This document shows, one piece after another, positions 8,926-17,883 of a DNA stretch of 63,747 nt. The notes beneath the pieces are model-generated. The model was not told the DNA's origin and searched no databases. It saw nothing but the letters and a program-made list of their open reading frames with translations. The position numbers and the translations under genes were made by a program. Within the stretch, counting starts at the first letter, position 1. Each line of letters starts with the position of its first letter. This stretch comes from Actinomyces provencensis (GTDB lineage Bacteria > Actinomycetota > Actinomycetes > Actinomycetales > Actinomycetaceae). The stretch is taken from contig NZ_LT700212.1 of assembly GCF_900155435.1 (NCBI RefSeq), positions 303,833 to 367,579 of the forward strand, given 5' to 3'.

Positions 8926-9834
8926 ATGGCGGACCACATGTCCGGATCAGAGGTGGCGATCACGGCGGGTGACTACCGCGCCCGCGTGGTCACCGTCGGC
9001 GCGGGACTGGCCGGCCTGACCCTGGGGGGACACGACCTGGTCCTCCCCCACTCCGTGGACGAGGTCCCGCCGGCGTGGAAGGGGAAGGTGCTGCTCCCCT
9101 GGCCGAACAGGATCACCGAGGGCCGCTACACGTGGCAGGGGGAACACCTGGAGGTCCCCGTCAACGAGCACGCGACGGGCGCGGCCCTGCACGGACTCAT
9201 GGGATGGGCGGAGTGGGAGGTCGTGGGGACGGGCGCGGACCACGTGGTGCTGGAGGCCTTCGTCGCCCCGCGCTACGGCTATCCCTGGCCCCTGCGGGCA
9301 CGTGTCTCGTACTCACTGGATGCCGCCACCGGACTGCGTGTCGACATCACGGCCACGAATGTGGGCACGTCGACCGCACCCTACGGGTCCTCCTCCCACC
9401 CCTTCCTCACCCTCGACCGGGCAGTGGTGGACGGGTGCGAACTCACGGTGCCCGCCGGGCAGGTGCTTGAGGTGGACGAGGTCCTGGCCCCGGTGGCGCT
9501 GCGCGACGTCGCCAGCCTGGGTCTGGACCTGCGCACACCGGTGGTGCTCGGGGACCGCTCGGTGGACCACGCATTCACCGGCCTGCCCGAGGGTGGGTGG
9601 ACGGTCACGCTGCGGGACCCCTCGACCGGTGCGGCCGTGGGGATCACCTCGGACGCGCCCTGGGTGCAGGTCTACTCCGGGGAGCTCGTGGGCCGTCGCG
9701 GCGTGGCGGTGGAGCCCATGACCTGCGCGCCCGACGCCTTCAACTCCGGCATGGGACTCGTCGAGCTGGAGCCGGGGCAGTCCCACACCCTGACCTACAC
9801 GGTGACCGGTTCACCCAGCCCCTCCCCCCGCTGA
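8926..9834 (+). CDS. Aldose 1-epimerase family protein
   Basis: A 302-residue galactose-mutarotase-like protein. Recognisable segments are PWPNRITEGRYTWQG near the N-terminus, GAALHGLMGWAEW with a conserved histidine, and YGSSSHPFLTL carrying the second catalytic histidine; a likely catalytic glutamate is in VAVEPMTCAPDAFN. It interconverts sugar anomers; the exact sugar is not predictable. ATG 8926 is chosen over 8878 because GGGAGGGG at 8912-8919 gives a good ribosome-binding site. A 23-bp repeat array begins 18 nt after the stop. Confidence 0.9.
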   Translation: MADHMSGSEVAITAGDYRARVVTVGAGLAGLTLGGHDLVLPHSVDEVPPAWKGKVLLPWPNRITEGRYTWQGEHLEVPVNEHATGAALHGLMGWAEWEVVGTGADHVVLEAFVAPRYGYPWPLRARVSYSLDAATGLRVDITATNVGTSTAPYGSSSHPFLTLDRAVVDGCELTVPAGQVLEVDEVLAPVALRDVASLGLDLRTPVVLGDRSVDHAFTGLPEGGWTVTLRDPSTGAAVGITSDAPWVQVYSGELVGRRGVAVEPMTCAPDAFNSGMGLVELEPGQSHTLTYTVTGSPSPSPR

Positions 9835-9851
9835 CCCCACCCCACCCCGCC

Positions 9852-9989
9852 GAAGTCCGCTCTGTTCTCGGCTCGAAGTCCGCTCTGTTCTGGGCTCGAA
9901 GTCCGCTCTGTTCTCGGCTCGAAGTCCGCTCTGTTCTGGGCTCGAAGTCCGCTCCGTTGAGGGCTCGAAGTCCGCTCACTTCTCGCCTC
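9852..9989 (+). repeat. 23-bp tandem repeat array, 6 units
   Basis: Six units of exactly 23 bp start at 9852, 9875, 9898, 9921, 9944 and 9967, all opening with GAAGTCCGCTC; a degenerate seventh starts at 9990. The copies are nearly identical in the first four units, suggesting recent amplification. With the inverted array at 10059 it fills most of the 453-bp gap between the epimerase and oppA; no gene was found there. Confidence 0.93.
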
Positions 9990-10058
9990 GGATTCCGCAC
10001 CGTCGTCCCGGGCGCAATCGGCCGCCCTCGTCGAACCGTGCAGGTGAACGATGCAGGT

Positions 10059-10138
10059 GAGCGGACCTCTCGCTCCGAACTGAGCGGACTTCGTGGCCCG
10101 AACTGAGCGGACTTCGACCCCAGAAGTGAGCGGACTTC
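10059..10138 (-). repeat. Inverted 23-bp repeat array, 4 units
   Basis: Four copies of GAGCGGACTTC, the reverse complement of the GAAGTCCGCTC core, start at 10059, 10082, 10105 and 10128, again 23 bp apart (the first copy has ACCTC). The array faces the one at 9852-9989 with about 70 bp between them, so the pair could form a long stem in RNA. It ends about 150 bp before oppA. Confidence 0.9.
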
Positions 10139-10287
10139 GGCGCTGGAGGAGGGGTGCGGGTGACGCAGCACACCATCTCGTATGGTGACCAAATCACAGT
10201 CTTGCCGACTCTTGAAGCGATCATGACCCACATGCGTGTGGGCCAGCCCACCGCACACGAAGTCCCGTCCCATCAAGGAGCGTGTGC

Positions 10288-11931
10288 ATGTCCATCCCCA
10301 AGTCCCGTGCGGCGGTCGGCGCGATCGCCGGCCTGTCCGCCCTCGCACTCCTCGCAGGGTGCTCGTCCGGCTCGTCCACCGAGTCCGGAGCCTCCGGAGA
10401 GTCCGGATCGGCCGCTGGTGGCGGTGGTGACATCGTCATCGGCACCACCGACTCCGTGACCAGCCTCGATCCCGCCGGCTCCTACGACAACGGCTCCTTC
10501 GCCGTCCAGATCCAGGTCTTCCCCTTCCTGCTCGATGCCCCCCAGGGTTCCTCCGACGTGGCCCCGGACATCGCCGAGAGCGCGGAGTTCACCGCCCCCA
10601 CCGAGTACACCGTCAAGCTCAAGCCGGGACTCAAGTGGGCCAACGGCCACGACCTCACCTCCTCGGACGTCAAGTTCACCTTCGACCGTCAGCTCAAGAT
10701 CGCCGATGACAACGGCCCCTCCTCGCTGCTGGCGAACCTCGACTCGGTGGAGGCGCCCGACGACACGACCGTCGTCTTCCACCTCAAGAGCGAGAACGAC
10801 CAGACCTTCCCGCAGGTCCTGTCCTCCCCCGCCGGCCCGATCGTCGACGAGGAGGTCTTCTCCCCCGACGCCCTGACCCCGGCTGCGGACATCGTCTCCG
10901 CGAACGCCTTCGGTGGCCAGTACGTGATCACGGCCTACCAGGACAACCAGACCATCGCCTATGAGCCCAACCCCAGCTATGGCGGGGACCGGGAGCCCGC
11001 GTCCAACGACTCGGTGACCGTGTCCTACTACGCGGACTCCTCCAACCTGAAGCTCGCCGTCCAGGAGGGTGACATCGACGTCGCGTACCGCTCGCTCAGC
11101 GCGACCGACGTCTCCGACCTCAAGACCAATGACGCGGTCAAGGTCCTCACCGGCCCCGGTGGCGAGATCCGCTACATCGTCTTCAACTTCGACACCCAGC
11201 CCTACGGCGCGACCACTGCGGACGCCGACGAGGCCAAGGCCCTGGCCGTGCGCCAGGCGGTGGCCGACCTCATCGACCGCGACCAGCTGGCCGACCAGGT
11301 CTTCAAGGGCACCTACACTCCCCTCTACTCCTACGTCCCCGAAGGCCTGACCGGCGCCAACGAGTCCCTCAAGGGCCTCTACGGTGACGGCAACGGCGGA
11401 CCCGACGCCGACAAGGCGAAGAGCACCCTGGAGGACGCAGGGGTCACGACGCCTGTCGAGCTGAATCTCCAGTACACGCCCGAGCACTACGGTCCCTCCT
11501 CCGGTGACGAGTACGCGCTGATCAAGTCCCAGCTGGAGGACTCGGGCCTGTTCACCGTCAACCTGCAGTCCACCGAGTGGGTCCAGTACGCCAAGGACCG
11601 CACCGCCGACGTCTACCCCGCCTACCAGCTCGGCTGGTTCCCGGACTACTCGGACGCGGACAACTACCTGACCCCGTTCTTCCTCGACGGTGGGTTCCTC
11701 AAGAACCACTACTCGAACACGGACGTCGACGAGCTGATCAAGGCCCAGCTGGTGGAGGGCGATGCGGACAAGCGCGCCGACCTCATCGGCCAGATCCAGG
11801 ACGAGGTCGCCAAGGACCTCTCCACCGTGCCCTTCCTGCAGGGGTCCCAGGTCGCCGTGACCGGGAAGGACGTCCAGGGCGTCAACCTGGACGCCTCCTT
11901 CAAGTTCTACTACGCGACGATCTCGAAGTGA
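10288..11931 (+). CDS. oppA: Oligopeptide/dipeptide ABC transporter, substrate-binding lipoprotein
   Basis: A 547-residue SBP_bac_5 family protein. The signal peptide ends in the lipobox LLAGC with the lipid-modified C25, followed by a Ser/Gly linker to about residue 45. Family segments include DIVIGTTDSVTSLDPA and the later YFQYAKD-type stretch YAKDRTADVYPAYQLGWFPDYSDADNYL, characteristic of peptide-binding proteins. ATG 10288 has AAGGAG 7 nt upstream; a GTG at 10282 is too close to that site. First gene of oppA-B-C-DF. A 36-nt perfect palindrome follows the stop and probably sets a higher level for oppA than for the downstream genes. Confidence 0.93.
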   Translation: MSIPKSRAAVGAIAGLSALALLAGCSSGSSTESGASGESGSAAGGGGDIVIGTTDSVTSLDPAGSYDNGSFAVQIQVFPFLLDAPQGSSDVAPDIAESAEFTAPTEYTVKLKPGLKWANGHDLTSSDVKFTFDRQLKIADDNGPSSLLANLDSVEAPDDTTVVFHLKSENDQTFPQVLSSPAGPIVDEEVFSPDALTPAADIVSANAFGGQYVITAYQDNQTIAYEPNPSYGGDREPASNDSVTVSYYADSSNLKLAVQEGDIDVAYRSLSATDVSDLKTNDAVKVLTGPGGEIRYIVFNFDTQPYGATTADADEAKALAVRQAVADLIDRDQLADQVFKGTYTPLYSYVPEGLTGANESLKGLYGDGNGGPDADKAKSTLEDAGVTTPVELNLQYTPEHYGPSSGDEYALIKSQLEDSGLFTVNLQSTEWVQYAKDRTADVYPAYQLGWFPDYSDADNYLTPFFLDGGFLKNHYSNTDVDELIKAQLVEGDADKRADLIGQIQDEVAKDLSTVPFLQGSQVAVTGKDVQGVNLDASFKFYYATISK

Positions 11932-11937
11932 GTTCCC

Positions 11938-11973
11938 GGGAGGTGGGGGCGGACCGGTCCGCCCCCACCTCCC
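11938..11973 (+). terminator. Perfect 36-nt palindrome between oppA and oppB
   Basis: The arms 11938-11955 and 11956-11973 are exact reverse complements (GGGAGGTGG... paired with ...CCACCTCCC), with no unpaired loop base on paper. It starts 7 nt after the oppA stop and ends 38 nt before oppB. In an operon this position suggests partial termination or 3-prime-end protection of the binding-protein mRNA, a known strategy in binding-protein operons. Confidence 0.8.
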
Positions 11974-12011
11974 GCCTCTCCCTCGTCGACACCATGTGAG
12001 GACCCCGGGAC

Positions 12012-13166
12012 ATGTCCAGCCCTGACAGACCAGCACAACCAGCGATGGCCACCGACGTCGTGGCCGATCCGAACTCCCCGTCGCCGGGGGGCGGCACTCC
12101 CACCGCGAAAGCGTCCTCGACGGCCACCCGCGCCAGGAAAGGGTCCGGAGCACTGTGGCGCTACATCGTCACCCGCTTCCTGCTGATCATCCCCACCGTC
12201 TTCATCCTCATCACCCTGGTGTTCTTCCTCATGCACACCATCGGTGACCCCATCACCGCCTCCCTGGGCGGGCGTCTCCCCGCCGACCAGCTCGCGGAAC
12301 GCATCCACGCCGCCGGCTACGACCGTCCCGTCATCGTCCAGTACGGCGACTACCTCGCGGACCTCCTGCGCGGGGACTTCGGGACCTCCCTCTCCGACAA
12401 CCGCCCGGTCACCGAGATCATCACCACCTACGGCACGGCCACCCTGGAACTGAGCCTGTACGCCCTCCTCGTGGCCTTCGTCGTCGGCATCCCGCTGGGC
12501 ATGGTCGCCGCCTACGTGCGCGACCATTGGGGCGACGCCGTCCTGCGTGTCTTCGCGATCCTGTGCTACGCCACCCCGGTGTTCTTCTCCGGCCTCCTGC
12601 TCAAGCTGCTCTTCGGCGTCTGGTGGAAGATCCTCCCGGTCAGCGGACGCGCGGCCACGCGCACCGAGCTCCGCCTCTCCACCATGGACGGGGGCACCGG
12701 CATCTACCTCATCGACGCGATCAAGTCCGGCGACACGGCTGCCCTGGGGGACGTCCTCGCCCACGCGGTGCTCCCCGGGCTGACGCTCGGACTGATGACC
12801 GCCGGTGTCTTCCTGCGCCTGGTGCGCACGAACATGATCTCCACCCTCCACGCCGACTACGTCGACGCGGCCCGCTCCCGCGGGGTCTCGGAGTACCGCC
12901 TGGTCCGCAAGCACGCCTACAAACCGGCCCTCATCCCCATCATCACCGTCGTCGGCATGCAGATCGCGATGCTGCTGTCGGGCGCGGTGCTCACGGAGAC
13001 GACCTTCGAGTGGAAGGGCCTCGGATTCCAACTCGCGAAGTACCTGACGGCACGCGACTTCGTCGCCGTCCAGGGGATCGTGGCCCTCCTCGCCGTCGTC
13101 GTCGCGATCACCAACTTCCTCGTCGACATCATCGCCGCCCTGATCGACCCGCGAGTGAGGTACTGA
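12012..13166 (+). CDS. oppB: Oligopeptide ABC transporter permease (DppB/OppB type)
   Basis: A 384-residue inner-membrane protein with six predicted membrane segments. It starts with a 50-residue polar N-terminus, then the family opening YIVTRFLLIIPTVFILITLVFFLM. The permease coupling motif region DYVDAARSRGVSEYRLVRKHAYKPALIPIIT (EAA loop) lies near the C-terminus and contacts the ATPase. A GAGGA stands about 9 nt before ATG 12012. It shares one base with oppC (TGATG). Confidence 0.93.
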   Translation: MSSPDRPAQPAMATDVVADPNSPSPGGGTPTAKASSTATRARKGSGALWRYIVTRFLLIIPTVFILITLVFFLMHTIGDPITASLGGRLPADQLAERIHAAGYDRPVIVQYGDYLADLLRGDFGTSLSDNRPVTEIITTYGTATLELSLYALLVAFVVGIPLGMVAAYVRDHWGDAVLRVFAILCYATPVFFSGLLLKLLFGVWWKILPVSGRAATRTELRLSTMDGGTGIYLIDAIKSGDTAALGDVLAHAVLPGLTLGLMTAGVFLRLVRTNMISTLHADYVDAARSRGVSEYRLVRKHAYKPALIPIITVVGMQIAMLLSGAVLTETTFEWKGLGFQLAKYLTARDFVAVQGIVALLAVVVAITNFLVDIIAALIDPRVRY

Positions 13167-14353
13167 TGACGCCCGCACAGACCGGCCGCGCGGACAACGC
13201 GTCGCCCTCGTCCACCCCCTCCCCCACGGCCCCCACGGCCCCCACGCAGCGCCCCTTCCGGCGCAACCTGTGGAACCGGGTACCCTTCCACGACCAGGTC
13301 GCCCAGTCCGTGGGGCTGCAACGCGGCATGCTCGTCACGGGCCTGGTCATCCTTGCCGTCTTCGTGCTCACCGCTGCGTTCGCGCCGCTGCTCGCGCCCT
13401 ACGGCTACGCCCAGCTCAGCGACGCCGGCGGACACTTCGGCGCGCAGCAGCCGCCATCCGCAGCCCACCTGCTGGGTACCACGGTGTCCGGCTACGACGT
13501 CCTCTCGCGCGTCATCTGGGGGTCGCGCACGGCGCTGTACATGGTGCTCGCCGGCATCGTCCTCTCCCTCTTCGTCGGCGTCACACTGGGTCTGGTCTCG
13601 GGCTACTTCGGCGGCTGGATGGACCGAGTCCTGGTCGTCGTCACCGACGCGATCTACGCCTTCCCCTCCCTGCTGCTGGCCATCGTCATGTCGATCGTCA
13701 TCAGCGGCGGGCAGTCGGGCCTGTGGAGCGGCATCCTGGCCGCGGCGTTCTCGATCACCGTCGTCTTCATCCCGGAGTACTTCCGTGTCGTGCGCGCCGA
13801 GGTGCTGCGCGTCAAGGCCGAGGCCTTCGTGGAGTCGGCCCGCGTCATCGGGGCCTCGAACACCCGCATCATGGTGCGCCACGTGCTGAAGAACTCGACG
13901 CGCACCCTGCCCCTGATCCTCACCCTCAACGCCTCGGAGTCGATCCTCACCCTGGCTGGCCTCGGCTTCCTGGGCTTCGGCATCGAACCGACCGAGGCCG
14001 CCGAATGGGGCTTCGACCTCAACAAGTCCATCTCGGACGTCGCGGCGGGCATCTGGTGGACCTCGGTGTGGCCGGGCCTGGCCATCGTGCTCGTGGTCCT
14101 CGGCCTGACGCTGGTGGGCGAGTCCCTCAACGACCTCTCCGACCCGCGCCTGCGGACCCGGCGCCGGGCAGTGCGCTCCGACGTGCGCGGCGCGGTCGCG
14201 ACCGGGACCGACCTCGACGAGTCCGGGGTGCCCGTCGCGCCGGGCGTGCCGATCGCGGAGGACTGGATCCCCGACGAGGGCGACCCCCTGTCGGTCCAGG
14301 GGATCGACGAGGCCGGGACAGCGGACCTGCGGAAGGACCAGGACGATGAGTGA
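13166..14353 (+). CDS. oppC: Oligopeptide ABC transporter permease (DppC/OppC type)
   Basis: A 395-residue permease with the OppC N-terminal region (VILAVFVLTAAFAPLLAPYGY) followed by the extracytoplasmic segment LLGTTVSGYDVLSRVIWGSRTAL that is typical of this subunit. The EAA loop is AEAFVESARVIGASNTRIMVRHVLKN. The ATG at 13166 overlaps the oppB stop by one base and a GAGTGAGG ribosome-binding site sits just before it. The C-terminal 70 residues are an acidic tail that ends overlapping oppDF by 8 bases, longer than in most OppC proteins. Confidence 0.93.
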   Translation: MTPAQTGRADNASPSSTPSPTAPTAPTQRPFRRNLWNRVPFHDQVAQSVGLQRGMLVTGLVILAVFVLTAAFAPLLAPYGYAQLSDAGGHFGAQQPPSAAHLLGTTVSGYDVLSRVIWGSRTALYMVLAGIVLSLFVGVTLGLVSGYFGGWMDRVLVVVTDAIYAFPSLLLAIVMSIVISGGQSGLWSGILAAAFSITVVFIPEYFRVVRAEVLRVKAEAFVESARVIGASNTRIMVRHVLKNSTRTLPLILTLNASESILTLAGLGFLGFGIEPTEAAEWGFDLNKSISDVAAGIWWTSVWPGLAIVLVVLGLTLVGESLNDLSDPRLRTRRRAVRSDVRGAVATGTDLDESGVPVAPGVPIAEDWIPDEGDPLSVQGIDEAGTADLRKDQDDE

Positions 14354-16073
14354 GAACAAGGAGTCACGCCCCTCCGAGCAGTCCCGGGGCGGGGAGACGA
14401 CATCGGGCGCACCCGTGGTCTCCATCCGCGACCTCGACGTGCACTTCGCGGTGGACGCCGGCAGTGTCGAGGCCGTCTCCGACGTCACCCTGGACATCGC
14501 CCGGGGGTCCATCCTGGCGATCGTCGGTGAGTCGGGTTCCGGCAAGACGGTGACGTCGAAGTCGATCCTGGGCCTGCTGCCCGAGACCGCCACCGCGGAG
14601 GGCGCCATCCTGCTGCAGCACCGCGCGGACGGCACCATGCGTGACGTGGTCACCATGTCCGCCCACCAGCTGCGGGAGATCCGCGGGGCGGACGCGGCGA
14701 TGGTCTTCCAGGAGCCGTCCTCCGTGCTCAACCCCGTCCACACGATCGGCTGGCAGATCGCGGAGGGACTGCGCGCCCACGGCAAGTACTCCCGCCGGGC
14801 CGCCAAGGCACGTGCCATCGAGTACCTGGAACTGGTGGGCATCCCCGACGCCCGTGAACGTGTGGACTACTACCCGCACCAGTTCTCGGGCGGGCAGAAG
14901 CAGCGCATCGTCATCGCCATGGCGTTGGCGCTGAACCCCGGGCTGATCATCGCCGACGAGCCGACCACGGCCCTGGACGTCACCGTCCAGGCGGAGATCC
15001 TGGACCTGCTGCGCCGCTGCCGCGACGAGTTCGGCGCCACCGTGCTGCTGATCACCCACAACATGGGGGTCGTGGCGGACCTGGCGGACGAGGTCGCGGT
15101 CATGCACCACGGCCGCATCATCGAGCAGGCCCCGGTGCGTGAGCTCTTCGCCCACCCGCGCGAACCCTGGACACAGACCCTGCTGGCCGCCGTTCCCCGG
15201 ATCGGCCAGGAGGCGCCCCGTCAGCTGCCGCCCGAGGCATCGGGTGAACCACTGGTCTTGGCGCGCGAGATGTCCATCGAGTTCCCGGGGCGGATGGGCA
15301 AGCCCGCGTTCCGGGCGGTGGACGGCATCGACTTCGAGATCCGGCCCGGGGAGGTGCTGGGGCTGGTGGGCGAGTCCGGTTCCGGCAAGACCACCACCGG
15401 GCGGGCCATCGCGGGTCTCCAACGCATCCACTCGGGGTCCCTGCGGGTCATGGGCCACGAGATGCGCGACTTCAAGGAGCGACAGTTCCGCCCCCTGCGC
15501 CGCGACATCGGCTTCGTCTTCCAGGACCCGGGGACCAGCTTCAACCCGCACCTGACGATCGCCCAGTGCATCGCGGAGCCGTTGGTCGTGCACAAGGTGT
15601 TCGCGAACTCCCTGGAGGCGCGGGCACGGGTGGACGAGTTGCTGGAGGCCGTCCAGCTCAAGGCCTCCTTCGGGGACCGCTACCCCCACGAGCTCTCCGG
15701 CGGCCAGCGTCAGCGCGCCTCCCTCGCCCGGGCCCTGGCCCTGGACCCGAAGCTGCTCATCGCCGACGAACCGACCTCCGCCCTGGACGTCTCGGTGCAG
15801 GCGCGTGTGCTGCGCCTCTTCCGCGAGCTCCAGGAGGAGCTGCACTTCGCCTGCCTGTTCATCACCCACGACCTGGCCGTCGTGGACCTGGTGGCCCACG
15901 AGGTGGCGGTGCTCTACAAGGGGCGGATCGTGGAGAAGGGGATCACCCGGCAGGTGCTCACCGAACCGCACGACCCCTACACGCAGCGCCTCATCGCCTC
16001 CCTGCCGGTGCCCGACCCGGTCGAGCAGGCGGCCCGGCGCGAGGAGTTCCTCAAGGTCTCCGGCCTGGCCTGA
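14346..16073 (+). CDS. oppDF: Oligopeptide ABC transporter ATPase, fused OppD-OppF
   Basis: A 575-residue protein with two complete ABC domains. Domain 1: Walker A GESGSGKT (61-68), signature FSGGQ, Walker B LIIADEPTTALD. Domain 2: Walker A GESGSGKT (342-349), signature LSGGQ, Walker [13 protein letters not shown]. Each is followed by the peptide-transporter C-terminal segment (EPWTQTLLAAVP and DPYTQRLIASLP). It powers import through OppBC. Overlaps the oppC stop by 8 bases, indicating coupled translation. Fusion of the two ATPases is common in actinobacteria. A repeat array and terminator follow. Confidence 0.95.
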   Translation: MSENKESRPSEQSRGGETTSGAPVVSIRDLDVHFAVDAGSVEAVSDVTLDIARGSILAIVGESGSGKTVTSKSILGLLPETATAEGAILLQHRADGTMRDVVTMSAHQLREIRGADAAMVFQEPSSVLNPVHTIGWQIAEGLRAHGKYSRRAAKARAIEYLELVGIPDARERVDYYPHQFSGGQKQRIVIAMALALNPGLIIADEPTTALDVTVQAEILDLLRRCRDEFGATVLLITHNMGVVADLADEVAVMHHGRIIEQAPVRELFAHPREPWTQTLLAAVPRIGQEAPRQLPPEASGEPLVLAREMSIEFPGRMGKPAFRAVDGIDFEIRPGEVLGLVGESGSGKTTTGRAIAGLQRIHSGSLRVMGHEMRDFKERQFRPLRRDIGFVFQDPGTSFNPHLTIAQCIAEPLVVHKVFANSLEARARVDELLEAVQLKASFGDRYPHELSGGQRQRASLARALALDPKLLIADEPTSALDVSVQARVLRLFRELQEELHFACLFITHDLAVVDLVAHEVAVLYKGRIVEKGITRQVLTEPHDPYTQRLIASLPVPDPVEQAARREEFLKVSGLA

Positions 16074-16109
16074 GCGAGGCGGTCGACGCACCTCCACCCC
16101 ACAACCGCC

Positions 16110-16178
16110 GAAGTCCGCTCAGTTCGGGGGTCGAAGTCCGCTCAGTTCGGGGGTCGAAGTCCGCCCTCGTCATCGACG
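16110..16178 (+). repeat. 23-bp tandem repeat array, 3 units
   Basis: Units start at 16110, 16133 and 16156, 23 bp apart; the first two open with GAAGTCCGCTC and the last with GAAGTCCGCCC, as in the last unit of the array at 1118. It begins 37 nt after the oppDF stop, between converging genes, and its last unit runs into a hairpin. Confidence 0.9.
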
Positions 16179-16185
16179 AGGGCGG
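16161..16185 (+). terminator. Terminator hairpin after the opp operon
   Basis: Perfect 11-bp arms (16161-16171 and 16175-16185) flank a 3-nt loop. Both arms contain the recurrent decamer GACGAGGGCG or its complement. Located between the converging oppDF and the gene at 16279. No U-tract. Confidence 0.7.
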
Positions 16186-16278
16186 CCACCGTGACCCGGG
16201 TCGGTCCCTGAGGTCATGGATCCCGTCCACCCCCCGACGGCACCACCATCGCCCGACCCCCGCGCGCCGGTCCCCCGC

Positions 16279-17445
16279 TCACGTCCCCCTGTGCCAGGCC
16301 TCCGCACCACCGGAGTGCCCGGACTGCTCCCGCCGCCACTCCACGACCTCATCCTCGGGCCCGACGTCACACAGCCAGAAGGTCCGGTCCGGGTCCCAGC
16401 CCGCGATGACGCTCGCGCGGTCTTCTCCCAGGTCGAGCGCCCTCCCCGCCGACGACAGCCAGGCGGACACCGTCAGGTGGACCGCGTCCCACTCCAGTCC
16501 CACCGCACGCCAGTCAGGGATCACCCAGTGCCCGACCCAGTCGGTGAACTGACTCCAGCAGCAGCGCCTGGACCACGTGACGTCCAGGGGGTGGCTCCGG
16601 CACAGGTCGACCCAGTCGGCCTCGCCGTGGATCTCCAGGACCCGGGCGCCCGCGGGGATCGCGACGGGCTGTGTGAGCACGGGGTCCGGATCCATCGAGT
16701 CCTCGACGCACCAGAGCCCGAACGGAGAGCCCCCCGGGACCGCGCGCGTCGTGCTCGTCAGCTCGAAGCCCGCGATGGACCACCAGGACCCGCCGATGTC
16801 CTCTCCCGGATGCTCGTCGTACCACGTCCGGAACCATTGCTCACTCGGCTCGACACCCGCCCGCCACTCGTCCAGGACCTCGCGGACGTCCCTCTCCGGG
16901 AACAGGGGCCGCTCCCCGATCTCGACGAAGGTCTGGGCCCACTGCGCGTCCCGGTCGATGCCGGAGTCCCACCACGCGGCGGCCGGGGAGGAGAGGATCG
17001 TCTCGGCCACGCGCAGCAGTGGTCCGCGCAGCTCGGGGAGCGCGGCGGACAGGTCCTGCCCATCCGGGGGCTGCCAGTACGTGGCGAAGGCCGTTGTGTC
17101 TGCGAGAGCACGCAGCGTCTGCACCGAGTCCGGTTCCTGCAGGGAGACGCGCTCCAGGACCTCGGCCAACTCCGTCGACGAGGGCGGACACGTGTCCGCC
17201 GCCCGGTGTGCCGCCCTGCGTGCTTGCACCCTCGCAAGGGGACCCGGGAGCCACCACCGGCGCTCGACTGCGACGAGCATCGCGGCGGTCCCCGGATCAG
17301 CCGCTCGGTCGGTCGCCACCAAGGCCGTGATCAGCGGGTGTTCGTCCTCGACGCCCCGGGAGAGTTCCTCGCACCTGCGCGCCCACTCCAGGCACAGCCG
17401 CCGCCCACGCGGGCCGGCGAGCAGCTCCTCAGGCGTCATCGTCAT
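16279..17445 (-). CDS. Uncharacterised protein, 388 residues
   Basis: I do not recognise the family. The protein is soluble, acidic and rich in Trp (for example WWDSG, WWSIAGFEL, WSRRCCWSQFTDWVGHWVIPDW), with no signal peptide or membrane segment. The N-terminal half is helical and Ala/Arg/Glu-rich. The C-terminal half holds several W-x-hydrophobic strands (ARVLEIHGEADWVDLCRSHPLDVTWSRRCCW). Coding quality is high throughout. The ATG at 17445 lies exactly 6 nt behind a TAGGGT box, a good leaderless start. Monocistronic, with no helpful neighbours. Confidence 0.75.
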   Translation of the reverse strand: MTMTPEELLAGPRGRRLCLEWARRCEELSRGVEDEHPLITALVATDRAADPGTAAMLVAVERRWWLPGPLARVQARRAAHRAADTCPPSSTELAEVLERVSLQEPDSVQTLRALADTTAFATYWQPPDGQDLSAALPELRGPLLRVAETILSSPAAAWWDSGIDRDAQWAQTFVEIGERPLFPERDVREVLDEWRAGVEPSEQWFRTWYDEHPGEDIGGSWWSIAGFELTSTTRAVPGGSPFGLWCVEDSMDPDPVLTQPVAIPAGARVLEIHGEADWVDLCRSHPLDVTWSRRCCWSQFTDWVGHWVIPDWRAVGLEWDAVHLTVSAWLSSAGRALDLGEDRASVIAGWDPDRTFWLCDVGPEDEVVEWRREQSGHSGGAEAWHRGT

Positions 17446-17451
17446 GTCCTG

Positions 17452-17457
17452 ACCCTA
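17452..17457 (-). promoter_or_regulatory. -10 box of a leaderless promoter
   Basis: TAGGGT on the minus strand, 6 nt before the ATG at 17445, which places transcription start at or next to the start codon. The same TAnnnT-N6-start layout is seen before several other genes in the window. Confidence 0.6.
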
Positions 17458-17532
17458 CCGCCCCGGCCACGAGGGCGGCGGCGCCCTCGTCAACCGTCCA
17501 CGAGGGCGCACCGCTGCGCTCCCGCGCTCCCC

Positions 17533-17865
17533 TCACCGCCCCTCTTCCTCGGGGGAGACCGCTGCGGGACCGGTCCCCGAGTACCACCCGTGCGGGCCGA
17601 CCTCCCGCCCCAGACGGGGCACGTAGTGGTCGAAGTACACCAAGGCGGCGGGGTCGAGGAGCTCCGGGGGCCGCGCCCCGCCGGGGGTGACGACGACCCC
17701 AACCCGCACTCCCGCACCTGCACCTGCACCTGCACCTGCACCTGCACCCGAGAGTGTGTCCGCGCGGGCGGCGAGCCACACACCGTCCGCCGTGCGGATG
17801 CGGACGTAGGGGGCACGGTCCGCCTGACCGGCTGTGTGCCCCTGCGCTCGTTCCGTCCATGCGTG
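17533..17865 (-). pseudogene. Open frame with repeat insertion, possible gene remnant
   Basis: The 438-bp gap 17446-17883 holds one protein-like open frame between stops at 17866-17868 and 17533. It reads ...QADRAPYVRIRTADGVWLAAR..., then a Gly-Ala run, then ...PELLDPAALVYFDHYVPRLG. The R-x-R-x-x-DG-x-W-L segment resembles the region before the HTH in some actinobacterial LuxR-type regulators, but no HTH follows and the only start is a GTG at 17781 (82 residues). A truncated remnant is the best guess; an unknown small protein is possible. Confidence 0.3.
17715..17748. repeat. Hexanucleotide microsatellite (CACCTG)n
   Basis: Five perfect CACCTG units plus a partial sixth. It codes for a Gly-Ala run in the minus-strand remnant. 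A six-base unit would change length without shifting the frame. Confidence 0.9.
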
Positions 17866-17883
17866 TCACATGGCCCGGGTCGA

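Noticed and set aside
9852-10138. Tandem repeats as a CRISPR array
   Set aside because: The repeat period is 23 bp with no unique spacers of 30 bp or more, and no cas gene is near.
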